Made by a program: the position numbers and the translations under genes
Part shown: in pieces, positions 5,747 through 8,516 of the stretch
Position numbering within the stretch: the first letter of the stretch is position 1
How the letters are laid out: each line of letters starts with the position of its first letter
The notes under the pieces: model-generated
Databases searched by the model: none
Told to the model about the DNA's origin: nothing
Seen by the model: only the letters and a program-made list of their open reading frames with translations
Assembly: GCA_947464365.1 (NCBI GenBank)
Contig: CANHWS010000146.1
Coordinates: 1-8,516, forward strand
Direction: 5' to 3'
Length of the DNA stretch: 8,516 nt
DNA from: Cytophagaceae bacterium
GTDB lineage: Bacteria > Bacteroidota > Bacteroidia > Cytophagales > Flexibacteraceae

Positions 5747-5788
5747 AGGCCTCCTACTAGCAGGAGAATTGGCCTATTTTGGGGCCAA
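5747..5788 (+). terminator. Hairpin cluster after the kinase gene, possible terminator or carB attenuator
   Basis: AGGCC (5747-5751) followed by TCCT (5752-5755) can pair with AGGA (5762-5765) and GGCCT (5771-5775), leaving a five-base bulge, and ATTTT follows. An alternative stem pairs TTGGCC (5769-5774) with GGCCAA (5783-5788). The two share bases 5771-5774 and cannot coexist. This may simply end the kinase transcript, or it may be a switch in the carB leader. Confidence 0.4.
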
Positions 5789-5834
5789 ATGATGGGATAT
5801 GCCACAAAATTACCCAATTTCGCCCCGCCATAGT

Positions 5835-5856
5835 CTTATGAATGGCTTGGCATAAG
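5835..5856 (+). promoter_or_regulatory. Dyad just ahead of the carB start codon
   Basis: CTTATG (5835-5840) and CATAAG (5851-5856) are perfect inverted repeats around a 10-base loop. The second arm ends five bases before the carB ATG, so a hairpin or bound protein here would cover the ribosome landing site. No Shine-Dalgarno sequence is visible. I found no clear TAnnTTTG promoter in the 130-bp kinase-carB gap. Confidence 0.4.
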
Positions 5857-5861
5857 CGCAG

Positions 5862-8516
5862 ATGCCCAGAGATATTAGCATAAAGTCAGTCCTGATTATA
5901 GGTAGTGGTCCTATTGTTATCGGTCAGGCATGTGAGTTTGACTATGCGGGTTCGCAAGCGGCACGATCGCTGCGGGACGAGGGTATTGAGGTGATCTTGA
6001 TCAACAGCAACCCAGCCACCATCATGACCGACCCCATCACGGCCGATCATGTTTATCTGTTGCCGCTCGAAAAAAAGAGCATCAAACATATCCTGGAGCG
6101 CCACCAGATAGATGCTGTCCTGCCAACAATGGGAGGCCAAACGGCACTCAACCTAGCCATCGACTGCGAAAAAGCTGGGCTTTGGGCCAAATACAACATC
6201 CGGATGATTGGGGTGGACATCAAAGCCATCGAGACCACTGAGGATCGTGAGCTGTTCAGACAAAAAATGCTGGAGCTCAACGTAGGCGTTTGTAAGGGGC
6301 GCACTGCAAAGTCTTTCTTAGAAGGCAAAGAGATTGCGCAAGAAATTGGTTTCCCGCTTGTTATTAGACCTTCCTTCACCTTAGGTGGATCTGGTGGTGG
6401 ATTTGTTAACACCGCTGAAGAATTCCCAGAGGCACTGACCCGTGGTCTTCATGCCTCGCCTACCCACGAGGTCCTGGTCGAGCAAAGTATCCTAGGTTGG
6501 AAGGAGTATGAGCTAGAGCTGTTGCGTGATGCCGCAGGAAATGTCATCATCATTTGCAGCATCGAGAACTTTGACCCTATGGGCATCCATACGGGGGATA
6601 GCATCACGGTGGCACCTGCCCAGACCCTGCCCGACACCATCTATCAGCAGATGCGCGACTTGGCCATCAAGATGATGAATGGGATCGGCAACTTTGCGGG
6701 TGGCTGCAATGTACAGTTTTCAGTGTCGCCGTTTGATGACAGCATCATCGGTATCGAGATTAACCCACGGGTGTCACGTTCCTCGGCTCTGGCCAGCAAG
6801 GCGACCGGCTACCCAATCGCCAAGATTGCCGCCAAATTGGCTATTGGCTACCACCTTGACGAACTCCAGAACCAAATCACCAAAACGACTTCGGCCTACT
6901 TTGAGCCCGCGTTGGACTATGTGATCGTCAAGATCCCACGGTGGAACTTCGACAAATTCAAAGGAGCAGACCGCACCCTTGGCCTCCAGATGAAATCTGT
7001 TGGTGAGGTAATGGGCATTGGGCGTAACTTCCAAGAGGCCCTCCAGAAAGCCTGCCAATCTCTTGAGATCAAACGCAATGGGCTGGGTGCTGATGGTCGT
7101 GAGTTAACCAATAAAGACGCCATCCTGAAGAGCTTGGCCAACCCTAGCTGGAACCGATTGTTCCACATCTACGACGCCCTCAAACTCGGCATTTCGCTCA
7201 AGACCGTCGAGAAAATCACCAAAATAGATCGGTGGTTCCTGACCCAGATCGAGGAGCTCATCCAGCTGGAGCACACCATCCAACAGCATACGCTCAGCAC
7301 CATCCCGCGGGCACTATTGATGGAGGCCAAACAAAAGGGATATGCAGACCGGCAAATTGCCCATCTACTAGGTGTGCTCGAAAGCGAGGTATTTACTCGG
7401 CGTCAAGACCAAGACATCAAACGGGTCTTCAAGATGGTGGACACTTGTAGCGCTGAGTTCGAGGCCAAAACCCCTTATTTCTACAGCTCCTTCGGGTCCG
7501 AGAACGAGTCCATCGTGACCGAAAAACCCAAGGTGATTGTCCTTGGTAGTGGCCCTAACCGCATTGGCCAAGGCATCGAGTTTGACTATAGTTGTGTGCA
7601 TGGTGTGTTAGCGGCCAAAGAGTGTGGCTACGAAACCATCATGATCAATTGCAACCCCGAAACCGTCAGCACCGATTTCAACACGGCTGACAAGCTCTAC
7701 TTCGAGCCTGTGTTCTGGGAGCATATCTATGACATCATCCTGCACGAAAACCCAGTTGGTGTCATCGTGCAGCTGGGGGGGCAAACGGCCCTCAAACTGG
7801 CTGAAAAGCTAGAAAGGTATGGCATCAAGATCCTAGGCACCAGCTTCCAAGCCCTTGACCTTGCTGAAGACCGTGGGGCTTTTAGCTCCTTGCTCAAAGA
7901 GATGGGTATCCCCTACCCTAAGTTCGGGACCATCAATACCAGCGATGAGGCCATCGAGCTGGCGCGTGACCTAGGTTTCCCGCTATTGGTACGTCCTAGC
8001 TACGTCCTTGGTGGGCAGAGCATGAAAATCGTCATCAACGAAGATGAGCTTGAAAGCCAAGTCATCCAGATTTTCCAGGACCTACCTGACAACAAAGTCC
8101 TGCTTGATCACTTCCTAGAGAATGCCATTGAGGCCGAAGCTGATGCTCTTTGTGATGGCGAAGATGTTTATATCATCGGCATCATGGAGCACATTGAGCC
8201 AGCTGGTATCCATAGTGGAGACAGCTATGCCGTGTTACCTCCATTTGACCTCAGCGAGGACATCATCCGCCAAATCACTGACATCACCAAACGGGTGGCA
8301 GTGGCCCTCAGGACAGTTGGGTTGCTCAATATCCAGTTTGCGATAAAGGAAGGTGTGGTCTATGTCATCGAGGCCAACCCAAGGGCAAGCCGTACCGTTC
8401 CCTTCATTTGCAAAGCCTACCGTGAGCCCTACGTCAACTACGCCACCAAACTGATGCTGGGCGCTGCCAAAATCAAAGACTTTGACTTCCAACCGCACCA
8501 ACAAGGTTACGCGATC
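5862..8516 (+). CDS. carB: Carbamoyl-phosphate synthetase large subunit (3' end beyond window)
   Basis: 885 codons are visible and the frame is open to the right edge. CarB makes carbamoyl phosphate from bicarbonate, two ATP and ammonia supplied by the glutaminase subunit CarA, for pyrimidine and arginine synthesis in the cytoplasm. The first ATP-grasp half (about 1-400) has GSGPIVIGQACEFDY near the start, FPLVIRPSFTLGGSGGG (R169) and metal ligands Q285, E299 and N301, at the same numbers as in E. coli. A linker/oligomerisation region runs to about 553. The second half starts KPKVIVLGSGPNRIGQG at 555, with FPLLVRPSYVLGGQSM (R711) and Q825, E837 and N839. All catalytic landmarks are intact, with no frameshift. 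The ATG at 5862 gives the expected N terminus. The tail so far (CKAYREPYVNYATKLMLG) resembles flavobacterial CarB, some of which I recall as shorter forms of about 940-950 residues without the allosteric domain; the missing end would decide. carA is not in the window. Confidence 0.98.
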   Translation, partial: MPRDISIKSVLIIGSGPIVIGQACEFDYAGSQAARSLRDEGIEVILINSNPATIMTDPITADHVYLLPLEKKSIKHILERHQIDAVLPTMGGQTALNLAIDCEKAGLWAKYNIRMIGVDIKAIETTEDRELFRQKMLELNVGVCKGRTAKSFLEGKEIAQEIGFPLVIRPSFTLGGSGGGFVNTAEEFPEALTRGLHASPTHEVLVEQSILGWKEYELELLRDAAGNVIIICSIENFDPMGIHTGDSITVAPAQTLPDTIYQQMRDLAIKMMNGIGNFAGGCNVQFSVSPFDDSIIGIEINPRVSRSSALASKATGYPIAKIAAKLAIGYHLDELQNQITKTTSAYFEPALDYVIVKIPRWNFDKFKGADRTLGLQMKSVGEVMGIGRNFQEALQKACQSLEIKRNGLGADGRELTNKDAILKSLANPSWNRLFHIYDALKLGISLKTVEKITKIDRWFLTQIEELIQLEHTIQQHTLSTIPRALLMEAKQKGYADRQIAHLLGVLESEVFTRRQDQDIKRVFKMVDTCSAEFEAKTPYFYSSFGSENESIVTEKPKVIVLGSGPNRIGQGIEFDYSCVHGVLAAKECGYETIMINCNPETVSTDFNTADKLYFEPVFWEHIYDIILHENPVGVIVQLGGQTALKLAEKLERYGIKILGTSFQALDLAEDRGAFSSLLKEMGIPYPKFGTINTSDEAIELARDLGFPLLVRPSYVLGGQSMKIVINEDELESQVIQIFQDLPDNKVLLDHFLENAIEAEADALCDGEDVYIIGIMEHIEPAGIHSGDSYAVLPPFDLSEDIIRQITDITKRVAVALRTVGLLNIQFAIKEGVVYVIEANPRASRTVPFICKAYREPYVNYATKLMLGAAKIKDFDFQPHQQGYAI

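Noticed and set aside
5838..5855. Five-codon frame MNGLA before carB as a leader peptide
   Set aside because: Too short to distinguish from chance, with no codons suggesting pyrimidine or arginine sensing; kept only as context for the carB leader finding.
5886..8504. Many - strand and alternate + strand frames of 60-120 codons over the carB region
   Set aside because: All lie within the continuous, catalytically complete carB frame.
1..8516. tRNA, rRNA, CRISPR array, insertion sequence, integrase or attachment site
   Set aside because: I looked for cloverleaf-like stretches, spaced repeats, terminal inverted repeats and transposase or integrase proteins and saw none.

Overview
The window looks like chromosomal DNA from a member of the Bacteroidetes (Bacteroidota). 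Several independent signs point there. Protein starts lack Shine-Dalgarno sequences, and several intergenic regions carry the phylum's TAnnTTTG -7 promoter box. The histidine kinase is a HAMP-less type common in that phylum. The small exported YceI and DUF1573 proteins, and a CarB whose visible end resembles flavobacterial/cytophagal versions, agree with this. Base composition is roughly balanced. No tRNA, rRNA, CRISPR array, transposase or phage gene was seen.

Layout, left to right: (1) 1-123, + strand: the last 40 codons of a gene whose tail resembles the C-terminal end of C5-cytosine DNA methyltransferases. (2) 259-1293, +: a multi-pass membrane protein with a highly acidic Asp/Tyr-rich N-terminal tail, function unknown. 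(3) A hairpin at 1331-1365 separates it from a convergent, cysteine-rich MarR-type regulator (1473-1964, -). (4) Further right on the - strand is a secreted YceI-family protein (2205-2783) with its own terminator (2107-2142). It has a long leader region headed by two overlapping TAnnTTTG promoters (3034-3080). (5) A small + strand gene follows (3285-3518). The same reading frame is open back to an ATG at 3189, apart from two adjacent TGA codons, so it may be a damaged longer gene. (6) A bidirectional terminator (3571-3606) precedes a secreted DUF1573 protein (3654-4088, -). (7) The 332-bp divergent region 4089-4420 holds three GTTAA boxes spaced about one helical turn apart, a promoter and a 9-bp direct repeat. 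It leads into a sensor histidine kinase (4421-5731, +) with no response regulator beside it. (8) After a 130-bp leader with competing hairpins and a dyad at the start codon, carB (large subunit of carbamoyl-phosphate synthetase) begins at 5862 and runs off the right edge after 885 codons.

Most of these are single-gene transcription units rather than an operon. The only adjacency suggesting a shared job is marR with yceI, a pairing I recall from other Bacteroidetes. The kinase and the phased boxes upstream of it could form an autoregulatory circuit. carA is not in the window. I found no clear new multi-gene system. The best leads are the TGA-interrupted small gene, the phased repeats with the orphan kinase, the acidic-tailed membrane protein, and the long yceI leader.
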